NCBI GenBank assembly: GCA_963971425.1
Contig: OZ020524.1
Location: 19,211,022-19,275,021, forward strand
Source of the DNA: Bryoerythrophyllum caledonicum
Taxonomy: Eukaryota > Streptophyta > Bryopsida > Pottiales > Pottiaceae
Length of the DNA stretch: 64,000 nucleotides
Direction: 5' to 3'
Shown here: in pieces, positions 45,601 through 56,911 of the stretch
How the letters are laid out: the number at the start of each line of letters is the position of its first letter
How positions within the stretch are numbered: the stretch's first letter is position 1
Program-made: the position numbers and the translations under genes
Notes under the pieces: model-generated
Told to the model about the DNA's origin: nothing
Seen by the model: only the letters and a program-made list of their open reading frames with translations
The model's database searches: none

Positions 45601-47510
45601 TCCACCTATGGGAATCCGTTCCCACATAGTTCCGGATATAGCCTTAAAATCCAGCTAGATATAAAATTTAATAAACAATTAGTATATAGAATATTATAGT
45701 AGGACGCAAATAGGTAGAAATAGGAAATCAGGAATCTAGATCCAACCGGAATCCTTAAACAGAGCTATTAGAGTACTTACTATTAGTGCGGACGTCCGGA
45801 GAAATCTGGACTATTTCAGGGGTGATCCGGAATCCGGAACTGTCATCATGAAACGGACCTCATCCGGCGGCCGTTTATTCCTCACGACAACTCTAAGAGG
45901 AGATCCTCCTGCTGGAAATCCTTCGGTGTTCCGGCGCTCATCTACACCGCCATCAACTATCCCCCGGAGGTAGACTTCCCCGGTTTCGAGACGGTGTATC
46001 GAGGAAGCTGTCAGTTTGATCGGGAGCTTCCGGGACCTCGTGGGAAAGCAAATCTGGTTGGCATGGAAGTCGGCAACAACACCACTAGCAGAATAATCTC
46101 TAGCAGCGATTTCCGGATCCGGAACTCAGCAACCGGAGGAGACTCCGGAGAAAACAGACGCCGGAAAGAAGATGGAGGAATCACCTAGGCGTAGGAATAA
46201 GAAGACACCATAGTTAGAAGTAGTATTAGGAAATCCCTAGTCCCTTTTGAATTAGTAGCGATTAACGATGGGGTTCAAGATTGCACCCAGCTACTAATAA
46301 AGGAGACTAAGGGAAGTTTGCATCCGGAATGCCTAAGTCTAGAAAACTGTGAGTCCGGACTTCAGGGAATTACGTGATTTCAGGGATTTCCGGATTTTTG
46401 GAAGCCGGAAGCCGGAATCCGGAAGTTGGAATCCGGAATCCGGAAGTTGGAATCCGGAATCCGGAATCTGGATCTCAGATCCATAAACTTCATATCTGAG
46501 ATTTGAAATCAGGATTTTCAGGGATAAGATCTTTTAGGATAAGATTTTCCGGATTCCTTGCGGATAAGATGGAGCTGAGGTTAGGAACTAGGTAGTACTT
46601 AAAGGATGAGTCTTGGGAGGCTCATCATCTTGTTTCCTCTTGCTGAAGACGTCTTAGCCTTTGAATATATTTCTCTATATCCTAGTGTTGAGCGTTTTGT
46701 GAGGAACGGATCCATTGCAGTTTGTGTTGTTGTGGATAGGTTCTGCCGTAGTGAGCGTTATTGTGTTTGTAACTTGAGGTAACTGGTTGGGACTTGCATT
46801 AGGAGAGCGCCCGGGAGAGCTGGAGACGTATTGCAGAGGTGTTCTTGGTAGTCTCCAGGGTCCGGAAGAAGCCAAGAGGGGAAGAGATATATAGCAGAGG
46901 TGTTCTTGGTAGTCTCTAGGGCATGGAAGATCCATGCAAACCCGGATTCCGGTTGAGGGTGGAGTTTACCCCCACGATAGGAAAAAGCCTGATGTATTTC
47001 TCTAGGAGTCCTCGTTGCAAACCGTAATACTCACTCGGTAGAATCACGACAGCACTTGCCGGAATGTCGTTGTAATATAGATTTATCTCTGTGTGACCGC
47101 GTCTGGATGACTATCCGGATGTCGTGACAGTCTAAGTCTAGCAACAACAATCAAATCACCGGTTAGCAGAGTAGAGAGAGTGGTGTCCGGTCACTAGAAG
47201 TTTTGGGCAGTGGGTGTCTAGCCACTTAAAGTCACAAGGCAGTGGGAAATCCAGCCACTTACACAAAACATGATCAGTGTACCCCGGCCACTCGCTTAAA
47301 AACTCCGAAAGAGGCTCTGTCAAAAGTTATCTGGAATCCGGAAGGATCCGGAAACTAGTGTAACAAGTCCGGAATCCGGAAGGATCTAGAATCTATTATT
47401 AGAATCCGGAATCCGAAAGGATCCGGAAACTATTGAAAGGATCCGGAATCCGGAAAGATCCGGAAATAGTTGTAGAACAAGTGAGAATGAGGTTCCGGTA
47501 GATTGGTGCT
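45601..47510. repeat. CCGGAATCCGG-rich block, possibly a solo LTR with leader
   Basis: The palindromic word TCCGGAATCCGGA occurs singly or in runs (45830, 46400-46470, 47330-47470). A duplicated CAGAGGTGTTCTTGGTAGTCTC phrase lies at 46833 and 46893. The stretch from about 45600 (a GGGAATCCGTTCCCAC palindrome) to about 47130 has the composition of an LTR; GGTTAGCAGAG near 47161 could be a decayed primer-binding site. I see no second LTR and no pol frame, so this is tentative. Confidence 0.4.
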
Positions 47511-48564
47511 TAGTGTTAGTGGATTATTTAGTGATTCTAGAAGAAACAGGAGGCCGTTGTGGGAACGAAACCGGAGCGATTACTTTGGAAGCATTTAGTG
47601 ATGATTGGGTGCATTCTGGAGGAATACTGTCTCTAGGAACTGCAACACCACCCCCCACCCTCCCACATTACCGAGCCTGGCACGCTTTTTTGGGGACACC
47701 TCTGTTTGTTGTCAGGGGATAAAGGTGCTCAGTTTCAGACTACCCAGCCTGCAGATTTTGAAATCCAACTTGTGGATATACCACGTACTCTATGCTCGAG
47801 GACTGGTCACTCTACGAGGTTTGCTTTAAAAAATTGTAGGAAATCACAGACATGCTAGAAAAATTTGTTCTCTTCTGGGTTGCTCTTGCACTAGCTTTGT
47901 GGAGCACTGAAAATTTATAAAAAATTTGTTTTACAGTCCCAACTAGCCACATCTGAAATTCAGTCCGGAATGTGGTCAGCTACCTTATGATCAAAGCATA
48001 GTCCACAAGATTTACACTGCTGAGTAATTGCATGGCAGTTGTCACATTTTATGGCGGTTACAAGTAGAGCTACAATGCTGGCCGTGTTTGATGCCATGGG
48101 TGTCTTCACCAGACGTGTTCCAAGTCCATGTTCACAAGTACTAATATTTCCGCAACCGGCATGCAGTAATCTAAGTGATGTGGAAAATTAGGGGAAAATT
48201 AGGGGAAAATTTAAGTAAGCTTGTCGAAATAACTCTTTATTGTGGTGGAATTTTTGGGGCAATGGGCCTCTGTGGCGTCAAGAGGATAAGGAACCCATTA
48301 CGTGTTTGGGATTGTACAACTACACAAAAGATGGCTTTAGTGTAATAGTGTAGTTACCCTAGTACACTATTTGATAACAAGTTGGCAATTAGTGATAGCT
48401 GCCATTGTCATGAATGTTATCCCTCAATCGTCCACCTACCCTAGTACCCTTAGTATTAGCCCCCAATCAACCACCTACCCTAGCACAAAAATTTGTTAAC
48501 AAGTTGATAAATAGTGTTAGCCCCCATTCAACCACCTATTAGTCTCCCTAGGAGATGGAGTAAT
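47511..48564. other. Spacer, no gene seen
   Basis: Mixed-composition sequence. Short open frames near 47513-47720 are not recognisable. CCACCTACCCTAG phrases repeat near 48430-48480. Confidence 0.35.
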
Positions 48565-48917
48565 GTGAGCCCCTCCATAACCAACAAAAACCCATAGCCA
48601 ACACCTATAAAATTGGGGTGTATCCAACCCTCTTCCATCCCATTACCACCAACTCAGCTCCAAATAGAGGTTTGCTATTGGTCAAGACCCTTACTTTTGG
48701 TCGTTGGTTATGGGGGGTATCTACTATTGGCCACCCACTAAACATGGGTGCACAATTTGAAAATTCAGAACTAATTTGGTTTTCATCCAAAAAAAAATGA
48801 AATCACTTGAGTTGGAATTGTAATTCTATTGGCTATCACTGAAAAATAATAGTATAATTATATCCTCTCTCCATATATGCATATTCCTTAACTTGTCGGT
48901 TATAGGGGGGCTTACCT
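48565..48917. mobile_element. Half copy of the foldback MITE
   Basis: It matches one half of 16487-17157 (TTGGGGTGTATCCAACCC, AATAGAGGTTTGCTATTGGT, ATGAAATCACTTGAGTTGG, GGCTATCACTGAAAAA) and ends GGGGGGCTTACCT followed by TA. The other arm is missing. Confidence 0.65.
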
Positions 48918-49345
48918 TATCATTCCTTTCCAATCCTAAGATGCTCCGTAACCTTCTCCATCCAGCTCACATAGCACAATAAAGTTCTGTAAACTACACT
49001 GTTCACTGAATGTAGTATGGATGCATTGGTAATGTGGATGAAAAATGATGTGGACCACATCAATTTCAGTTTTGGAACCAAATTTAATGTGGACACATTT
49101 CGACAAGTGTTATGCCGCTCTCTACCACCTCACTGCCACTCACTACCAAATACCTTCCACTCATGGCCGCTCACCACCACCTCTCCATCAATCCACATTG
49201 ATTTTGTGTGAACAATTTTGAAACATCCCACACTATATTTTGAGGTATAATATGATTTGATCTGGATTGAGAACTGAGGTGGACCACCGTGACTTGCAAA
49301 TACTAGATCTAGTGGAGGTATTTCAAAATAGTTTAGTCCACAATA
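48918..49345. other. Spacer, no gene seen
   Basis: Unremarkable sequence between two MITEs; CACTGCC/CACTACC phrases near 49115-49190. Confidence 0.35.
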
Positions 49346-49890
49346 AGGTAGAGGCACCCAATTCCAATCACTTAAGCCACTTCGGGACTCAAATGACATT
49401 GTATGTCAAAAACATTTATATAGAAAGATGCAGAATTAGGAACAAAACTCAACAAATATTTGTTCAAATTTAATCACAAAGATTTGGAATTGATATAGAA
49501 TTTAAAAGCCGAAAAACCACTAGAGCCCATTATCAAACTCTAGAGTAGGTGAGATTTGGTGCCCTCCTTCACCCAATGCCAATAAGTGAGAGTGAGTAAA
49601 AGAGAGAAGACATGCCATAGATAACCAACTCATGGAGGGTACCCAATACCAATCGGCCTTGTTCGACTTTCGAGGCAATGCCACCAATGAGAGCTCAATT
49701 GAGGTGGAGCAACCCAAAATTGCACACATCATGATCCAATGCCGATAATGACTCGTGTTTTCAGATTTTGAGTTATCCGTTTTGGGTCACTTCATACACC
49801 ATTTCAACCATTTGCCATTTCCATGCACCATGCCATGCATACTCTTCTGATCGGAATTGGATGGCCGATCGGAATTGAGTGCCTCTACCT
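49346..49890. mobile_element. TA-flanked MITE, family copy B (545 bases)
   Basis: TA, then AGGTAGAGGCACCCAATTCC at the left; the right end carries CGGAATTGAGTGCCTCTACCT, then TA. The body matches copies A and C throughout. A TA duplication suggests the Tc1/mariner (Stowaway-like) class. No transposase is present. Confidence 0.75.
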
Positions 49891-49892
49891 TA

Positions 49893-50473
49893 GGGGCGGT
49901 TTACACTATAGACCAAGAGCCGTGAGTAAGGAAAATGGATTAATTCCATGGTCACACTTTATAAAAATGTCATTTTTAAAGCCCTTGGGCCTCTCACTAA
50001 GTGTAAACCGAACTTGGACCCAGAGGGATGACCATGTACTAAAAAGTGGGCATGCTGATTTTTTTAATGAATGCCTAAAAAGGGCAGTATTTCCTAAAAT
50101 AACAAAGAAAATAAAACAAGCCAAAAAGACAGAAAGGGTGGCCGCCATTGTATCTACAGTAACGTTGGGCCCCCTTCCCACAAACCAAAAAAAAAAGACT
50201 TAAAAAATAATAAAACTACCTTTCAGGCCCATGGTCCCCTCGTTTCAGCAACGAGAGAACCCATTTAGCCTCTCTCACCGCAAAATCCGGAGGACCCTCC
50301 AACATTATCCATTAGGCCTATTTCTAGGCCATTTGAGGACCTCAACTCCTTTGGTCACTTTTCTTTTTTCCTCCTAGTGTAAACCCAAGTCATCCCGGGA
50401 CGAGTTGATGGAGCCAATCACAGATTTAAGAGGGTCATGGGACGAGTTTTTGGTCCGTAGTGTAAACCGCCCC
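49893..50473. mobile_element. Tourist/PIF-Harbinger-like MITE (581 bases)
   Basis: Direct TTA repeats at 49890-49892 and 50474-50476 flank inverted termini GGGGCGGTTTACACTA and TAGTGTAAACCGCCCC. TTA duplications and a GGG-type terminus are standard for PIF/Harbinger MITEs. Further CACTAAGTGTAAACC and CTAGTGTAAACCC sites inside repeat the terminal motif. It inserted exactly at the right edge of copy B. Confidence 0.85.
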
Positions 50474-50476
50474 TTA

Positions 50477-51866
50477 CATGCAGTGAACGGTGTAGATCAC
50501 TTGGATGACAAGTGTTGGGATAAGCTAAGAGCACTCGCACCACTCCGCATGGTGTGGCCCTCCACTCCAATCGCCACGTGTTGCAAGCATATATAGTCAC
50601 CCTTCCCTCAAATTCAAACATTCGATTTAGCTACTCCTCGGTCAAAGGGCGCTTGACATGCTTTCAAAACTCACGGTATCCTCCGGTGAAAAGGCCAAAT
50701 TATGGAGGAACGGGCATACTTTGGTGTGAATGTTATGGCTGCGGTGGGGTAGGTTCAGCCGCACTTTTTTGCTTTGACGTGGAGATTGGAGTGAGCTGTG
50801 CGGCTACTCTAACAACACTTCATTCACACGGACCCCCTTGGAGACTCGCTTTGAACCGGAAAGTAGTACTTTTTCCAGACCTCTCTGACCCTCTTCAACT
50901 CCTGCCTGGGATGTACCATAACAGGATCTTGCTACGAAATTCCCATTTCATTCCCTCAAAAAAATCCAAAAAGAAATCTGGACTCCACACTAATGTATTG
51001 TGAAGCATGCAGTACAGAATGTATATCACCGAGTACATGGATGAAATTCCGTATTATCCCCATAAAAAGTAGGCACCAAAGAATGATAGTAACAATTTAC
51101 ACCATCTAAACCCTTTAGCAACCAGGTCATGTTTCTCCAAAAACCACAAAATGTGCTGATATTTGTCTTTGAGCTCACTTTAATGGAAATATAAGGCCTG
51201 ATTTTAGTATCCAACCTTACAAAATTGAATTCAAACCATGACCTCAATTTTGGGGAAACTTTGCACAACATACAGCAATTGATGGAATAGATTACAGTGT
51301 TTCAAGATACTGTAAATTGGTAATGAAAATTGTGGACTTTGGTGGGTATACTACTTTACCTATCAATAGATTCTTGCAAGATTTTTTGTACTTTGAATAA
51401 AGGAGGTTCACGTGTGCACTAGGTGGATAGCTTTGCATTGGCATATCATAGGTGAAGAAAACATTCATACATGATTATTGATGACTTTTAAAACTTTTAT
51501 CATATGATTGTATACAAAAAAAGTTTCAAACTTCTACGAGTTAAAATGGAAGTTTTGTATGCGATGAGAGAGATCAACAATCACAAGACAATGAAGAATC
51601 TCTGAAAGACAAATTTCAATCAAAATTGAAATCCATAATCATGTTGCATGTGTATGAAATACAACATAGTATACAACATGGTATTCATTGTATTTCATTG
51701 TATTTGATGTATTTTGAGTTGTATTCCTAGCTTTTCCACGAGTTCTATCACTCCAAATCATGATATGATTTTTTGCACAACGTTCATGTAATGTGTGCGC
51801 AAATCTAAACTTCACAAGTTCACATTTCACAACCTATTTCCTCATGGGTTTCATGCAAATTGATTT
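50477..51866. other. Spacer, possibly containing a further MITE end
   Basis: TAAGAGCACTCGCACCACTC at 50524 looks like a MITE terminus but I found no inverted partner. An ACGTGTTGCAAGCATATATAG segment at 50577 has G-box-like and TATA-like sites but precedes no credible gene. Confidence 0.35.
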
Positions 51867-51932
51867 TTAACACCTTGAGAGTCCCATTTTGGGTCTTGTA
51901 GGCACTAAAGGGTTAATATCTTATATTAATTT

Positions 51933-52222
51933 TTAACCCTTTAACACCTCTAAAACCCAAGCAGGGTCAATTTTCGTGCTTTCGCTCTTCTAGCTCTTTC
52001 CACAATTGGCCGACTCATGTCCTCTGAACCCATTTTGAGCTCCTCAACTTTCAATGGATCTCTCCAATCTCCAATCCATGCAGGCATTAGCAAACTACAC
52101 TAATTTCCATCAAGGGGAATCATGCTCCAATGTAACCACTCTCTACATGATGTTCTGCCTAATCTATTACGCTCCTAGATTCTTGTGGGCTCTCGTGGAC
52201 CACTTAGGCATTAAAGGGTTGA
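51933..52222. mobile_element. TTAA-flanked MITE (290 bases)
   Basis: Left end TTAACCCTTTAACACC; right end GGCATTAAAGGGTTGA, with one mutation in the TTAA. Related to 15740-16004. A 50-base mini-version (TTAACACCTTGAG to CACTAAAGGGTTAA) lies at 51867-51916 just before it. Confidence 0.65.
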
Positions 52223-52450
52223 ACGTTAGAAGGTGCCAATGGTGGCCACATCAATCTAGTACATGTTCGGTGTTGTATTTGAACATTATAAGGTTCAGAT
52301 ATTGAAATGACCTCCAAATGAAAGATATTAGTTGAAGAATCTTCAATCCAAAGGTGTAAGTTTTGCTGAACTTTAATACAATTTTTTTGAATCCTACAGA
52401 GTAAAATGCGTGCCTGTATATACGGTTCCCGACTGACGTTTAACGGTTAA
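52219..52450. mobile_element. TTAA-flanked MITE sharing an end with its neighbour (232 bases)
   Basis: It runs from the shared TTGA (mutated TTAA) to GACGTTTAACGGTTAA. The body (TTGTATTTGAACATTATAAGG, TGACCTCCAAATGAAAGA, TGTATATACGGTTCCC) matches the element that hosts the LINE and the copies at 53186-54190. Confidence 0.6.
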
Positions 52451-53185
52451 GAATCACAGATTCCTTCACGCCTGCAGGTGTTGACAATTAGCTCTACGGT
52501 ACCCATGAAAGCTAATGGCTTGTACTTACATGACATTATGATGGCCTCTTATTATGTGCCTGTACTTACATGTACATACATGATGGTCTCTCATTTACAC
52601 ACAGCAAATACAAATACCTGCGTTTGTCCCGAAGCTATCGCATTACTTTTACAAAATAGCTAATAAATTTATATATTTAAATGTGATGATTCCATCTTCT
52701 AAATTCACCTGTTTTAAAATGAAAATATCTGTGGAATAAATTTTATTTATTTACGATTTCCAAAAATATCTCCTGAGAGGGTCCTTGGAAGATTCTCACC
52801 GAGAAACACATGGCTTGGAGTTGAGTGAACATCTTATAAACAACAACAAAGAGTGGTAGGTGAAAAAATCACTTCTTTGCAGCCAAGTGGACGGTGCCCA
52901 GCAGTTTCCCCCCGGCTTGGATGTGCACTTATGGGATGGTGCTCGATATATTAAAATATTGTCCGTCCGGTGAAGTCGAAACCTAAGTGATACTTGGATA
53001 GATGACACCCGGACATACATTTGCATCACCTTGGGACTATCCTTGCTTTGTCACGAACAACGGATATCTTACCCTTCAAGAAGTGAGAAGCCAAATTTGG
53101 GCTACAACATGATATTTTCTAGTGTATTTGACATACAAAAGGTGTAGGAATTGATGGATATAATAGTTACAAAAAGTTTCTCTTT
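52451..53185. other. Spacer, no gene seen
   Basis: Contains repeated TGTACTTACATG phrases (52521-52570). No gene is recognised. Confidence 0.35.
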
Positions 53186-54190
53186 GTGTTGACACATGAC
53201 ATTTCGAAAATTTGGTTTTTTATTGCACCTACTACATGTTTGAGAAGTTGCAAAATGGTCATGTATTCTACATGTAGGGTGTCGTATTTGAACAGGATAA
53301 GGTTTACATATTGGAATGACGTGAAAATGAAAGATGTCAGTTGAAGAATCTTCATTGTGAAGGTGAATGTTTTGCTAAATTAAAATACATTTTATGGATT
53401 CTAATAGTAAAATATGTGACCGTATCTATGGTACTCCACGGACTTGTAACCCTTTAAACGTTGAAAAGTGCCACTCGTGGCCATAGTATTCTACATGCAT
53501 GGTGTCGTAGTTGAACATGATATTGAAATGACCTCCAAATGAAAGATGTTAGTTGAAGAATAATCAAGCCAAAGGTGTACTAAGGTAGAGGCACCCAATT
53601 CCGATCACTTAAGCCAGTTTGGGACTCAAATGACATTGTATGTCATAAACATTTCTGTAGAAAGATGCGAAAATAGGAATGAAACTCAACAAATATTTTT
53701 TTGAAATAAAATCACAAAGATTTAGAATTGATATAGAATTTAAAAGCCCAGAAACCACTGGAGCCCATAATCAAATTGTAGAGTAGGTAAGATTTGGTGC
53801 CCTCTTTCACCCAATGCCAATAAGTGAGACTTTGAGAGTGAGTAAAAGAGAGAAGACATGCCATAGATAACCAACTCATGGAGGGTACCCAATACCGGTT
53901 GGCCTTCTTTGACCTTGGAGGCAATGCCACCAATGAGAGCTCAATTGAGGTGGAGCAACCCAAAATTGCAAACATCATGACCCAATGCGGATAATGACTT
54001 GTGTTTTTAGATTTTGAGTTATTGGTTTTGGGTCACTTCATGCACCATTTCAAGCATTTACCATTTTCATGCACCATGCCACCGATTGGAATTGGGTGCC
54101 TCTACCTTAAGTCTTCCTATTTACTTAAATACATCTCTTGTCTGCTACAAAGTTAAAATACATGCATGTAGAAACGGTTCCCAACGGACA
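53186..54190. repeat. Two tandem TTAA-type copies, the second split by a TA MITE
   Basis: 53186-53449 matches the LINE host element (GCACCTACTACATG, GGTGTCGTATTTGAACA, TAACCCTTTAA end). A second copy starts near 53448, is interrupted at 53583-54107, and resumes with CTACAAAGTTAAAATACATG and GAAACGGTTCCCAACGG to about 54190. The uninterrupted relative at 52350-52440 provides the empty site. Confidence 0.6.
53583..54107. mobile_element. TA-flanked MITE, family copy C (525 bases)
   Basis: Left AGGTAGAGGCACCCAATTCC after TA (53581-53582); right GGTGCCTCTACCT before TA (54108-54109). The body matches copies A and B. It sits in a TTAA-type element. Confidence 0.75.
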
Positions 54191-54467
54191 TAACAAATGA
54201 CATTGCATTTGCTGCTACTGTAGTGGTCCTGAGGCAAGGTTTTTCTTTTTGGCCTCAAAAAAGATGGAGGGAACAAAAACTACACTAAGATCTCACTTAG
54301 TATATCCACACAAATTGATTTAGAAATGCTTTAACTTTTTACTTGTGATGAATATTATTACCAACTATGTCTACAATGATCCACCTCTTTGAGTAGTGTA
54401 GATAGATGTTCTCTCAGTAAAAATCTTTATGAAAAGTAAAAAACCATAGCTTTTCCAAATCACACTA

Positions 54468-54785
54468 AGGTGTAGCCCCCCATGATTAACAGACTAAGCA
54501 ATGTGCATATAAGGAGAACTCAAATAACAATACACTTATTTTTCAGTGATAGCCAATAGAATTACAATCTCAACCCAAGTGATTTCATATGTTTCCAATG
54601 AAAATTGAATTATTTATGAATTTTCAAAGCGTGATGCCATGTTTGGCCCAAATTTGCCACTATGTACCCCCCATTGGCGCCAATCAAAAGTTAGGGCCTT
54701 GACCAATAGTAGGCCTTAATTTGGAGCTGACAAAGAGTGAATGGGTGGAAATGGATTGGATTTGGGGTGGAATTGGGGCTAAATA
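54468..54785. mobile_element. Half copy of the foldback MITE
   Basis: AGGTGTAGCCCCCC start, then AAGCAATGTGCATATAAGG, TTTTTCAGTGATAGCCAATA, CCCAAGTGATTTCATATG and GTGAATGGGTGGAAATGG: one arm and half the centre of the 16487-17157 element. Confidence 0.65.
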
Positions 54786-54826
54786 TAGAGTGGCAACAGA
54801 AGGCGACGGTGATGGGTAGGACTACC

Positions 54827-55041
54827 CTAACCCCTAAAGGCCCAATGAATCTCTATTCTGTTGATTAAAATTGTCAAGATGAACTTTTTAAGAATGTAAC
54901 CATATGATCTTCTTCTAAACTTATATGAGACAATGTAGTAAATTTTTTTGGAATTTTGACCGTACAAATTGAAAGATAATTGTAGTCAAAGCGAACATGA
55001 ACTTTGTACCCCGCAGGTACATTTGGGCCTTTAAGGCTTAA
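54827..55041. mobile_element. Short TTAA-type MITE (215 bases)
   Basis: Left CTAACCCCTAAAGGCCCAA, right TTGGGCCTTTAAGGCTTAA, near-perfect inverted ends. The interior TTTTGACCGTACAAATTGAAAG relates it to 9749-10678 and 29965-30780. Confidence 0.65.
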
Positions 55042-55084
55042 ATGAGATAATTCTTAGAGCAGTGGATCAAAAGAGGAAGAAGAA

Positions 55085-55240
55085 CTCCGATCCCCAAAAG
55101 AGGGGTGGGCGTGAATAAAGTGTCTATCTATTCCACCACTAAATCCATGTCCACCAAACATGGGTTAGTAATATGGAACTACTTCACTCTCTCAAGGATA
55201 GACACTATGTACCACGTAACAAGTAACCATGAACAAAAAA
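55085..55240 (-). mobile_element. 5'-truncated LINE 3' end
   Basis: It matches 31300-31450: AGAAGAA, GGGCGTGAATAAAGTGTCT, CCATGTCCAC, GGAACTAC, CTCTCTCAAGGATAGACACTATGT. It has the same orientation as the long LINE. Confidence 0.75.
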
Positions 55241-55326
55241 ACCAATGACACTAAGGGGGCTACTGCGCTGAAGTGTTTAGTAGATTTTCATGGGGGGTCT
55301 AGCATGTCTAATTGAGCAGGTGGTGC

Positions 55327-55327
<1 letters not shown>

Positions 55328-55363
<36 letters not shown>
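55328..55363. repeat. Poly(A) run of about 36 bases
   Basis: Uninterrupted A tract. It could be the tail of a retroposed sequence on the plus strand or simple expansion. No retroposed gene is visible to its left. Confidence 0.9.
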
Positions 55364-55364
<1 letters not shown>

Positions 55365-56911
55365 ACTGTCCTGAGGAGTGAAGGGGAATTATCGGATAGC
55401 CAGCCACTCAGGCAGTGGGCTTTGTCGCCACAGCAGCCGCGCGCGCTGCGACGACGACGCAGCCTGCGTCGCGTGCTATTCTCTCATAATACATCGTCGC
55501 TCCTTGCACGCCACCACAACCAACCACTTACCAAACAGACAAACACACCGCATCATCGACACCGCTGCTGCTGCTGCTGCTACTGCTACAGCGCTAGTCA
55601 CAGTAAGCTACTCAGCATCACCTCAGGCTGCAGTTGCAGCAAACTACTGTAGATGGTCACTGCTGCACCGTGTCTGTGCTAGCGTGTCGGATTTGCACCG
55701 TGTGTAGGAGACTAGTACTAGCACACTTCAACGCGGTCGACCTGCTCCCCTCGTTGCAGTGGTGGGCCGCCCCCTGGGTTACTCGTCTAGCTAGAAGGTC
55801 GCCGCACTGCTGCTTTTTCTGGCCTTCCTACTTGTCGCTCCGGAGTTGCGGCTGCATGTTTTCCTCACAAACTGTTTTATGCATTTGAAGCCGGGGTGAT
55901 CAGGCTGTAGGATATCTGGAGCCTTGAACCTAGTCGGGTTTGTTAGAGTATACTACCTTGTTGTGTGTGTGCGACGCGGAGAGTTTTGTGAGGGGTTGAC
56001 GAGTTTCTTTGCTTTACAAGTGGGCTTCCCTGGTCTTGAAGAAAGTGGATTCTGGCGAATTAGCTGTGAGCTAGAGGTTACGGAGAAGACCAGAACGAGT
56101 TTGGGGTTGATAACTCGCCTTGAAGAGCCTGCAGTTTCAGATGATCACCGTTGTTTCCACCTTAGATTTGGGGTTGCACGGGAGCAGAATGTGGAGATTT
56201 GCGGCCGGCGCACTCAATCTTATTGTCGTGCAGCGGTGAAGAAGGAAGAACAGAAGGGACTTCCATAGCTGGTATCTGTGGTTCTTTGGAATCGGCTAGC
56301 GCTTGTTGCTTGTGGTCGGGATGCTACACTCTGGAGCAAGCTTGCGTGGACGCCCATCATTCCGAGGCTCATTTGTGTTGGACTTGCGCTTTGGAGGGCT
56401 ACCTAGGTTGCAGGTATGGCGATCACTTCAAAGTGAAATTACACTACAGGTTCATGTTTAGAGAACTCTTTGTAAGCTACTGCTAAATTTAGGAATAAGA
56501 AACTGCCAATCAATCGTGAAGAACTCCGTAATGGCGACCAATTTATTCCTCCTCTGGCAGGTTTATGAGGTCTCAAAGCTTGAAATCCACTGCATTATCT
56601 TATTATCATTGCCGTATGTATGACGTAAGTGGTGCAATCAATAACCTGGTTGAGAAACATCACTCCTATCAATGCCGCGATCGAGAATTTGCAGGTATTT
56701 TGTGCAGAATAAGTACTCTTGATAAGAAAGACGCACATTAGTGGGCCTCAGTTATGAACATGGGGTCCAGGTTGTTTAGGGTTCGCGGTGCACCTTCAAC
56801 CGAAACTTGTGTGTGAAATTCAATAAGGGTATGGTACAGATTAGAAACTCGGAAGCTGTGTCTGTGAGAAAATCGATAATGCTGACGTGAATCTCTCCGT
56901 GCGCAGGAAAT
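55364..56911 (+). promoter_or_regulatory. Upstream and probable 5' leader region of the pseudokinase gene
   Basis: GC-rich from 55400, with a CTG run at 55565-55580. The pseudokinase ATG lies only six bases after a GCGCAG acceptor (56900-56905), so a leader intron ends there and non-coding first exon(s) must lie upstream in this stretch. Open frames here are not conserved proteins I know. Confidence 0.45.

Noticed and set aside
44928-45658. Overlapping GC-rich frames of 60-150 codons on both strands
   Set aside because: Open frames on both strands over a GC-rich minisatellite are expected; no recognisable domain.
50540-50610. Promoter with G-box-like and TATA-like sites
   Set aside because: No plausible gene follows, and the segment starts like a MITE end; the motifs are probably incidental.
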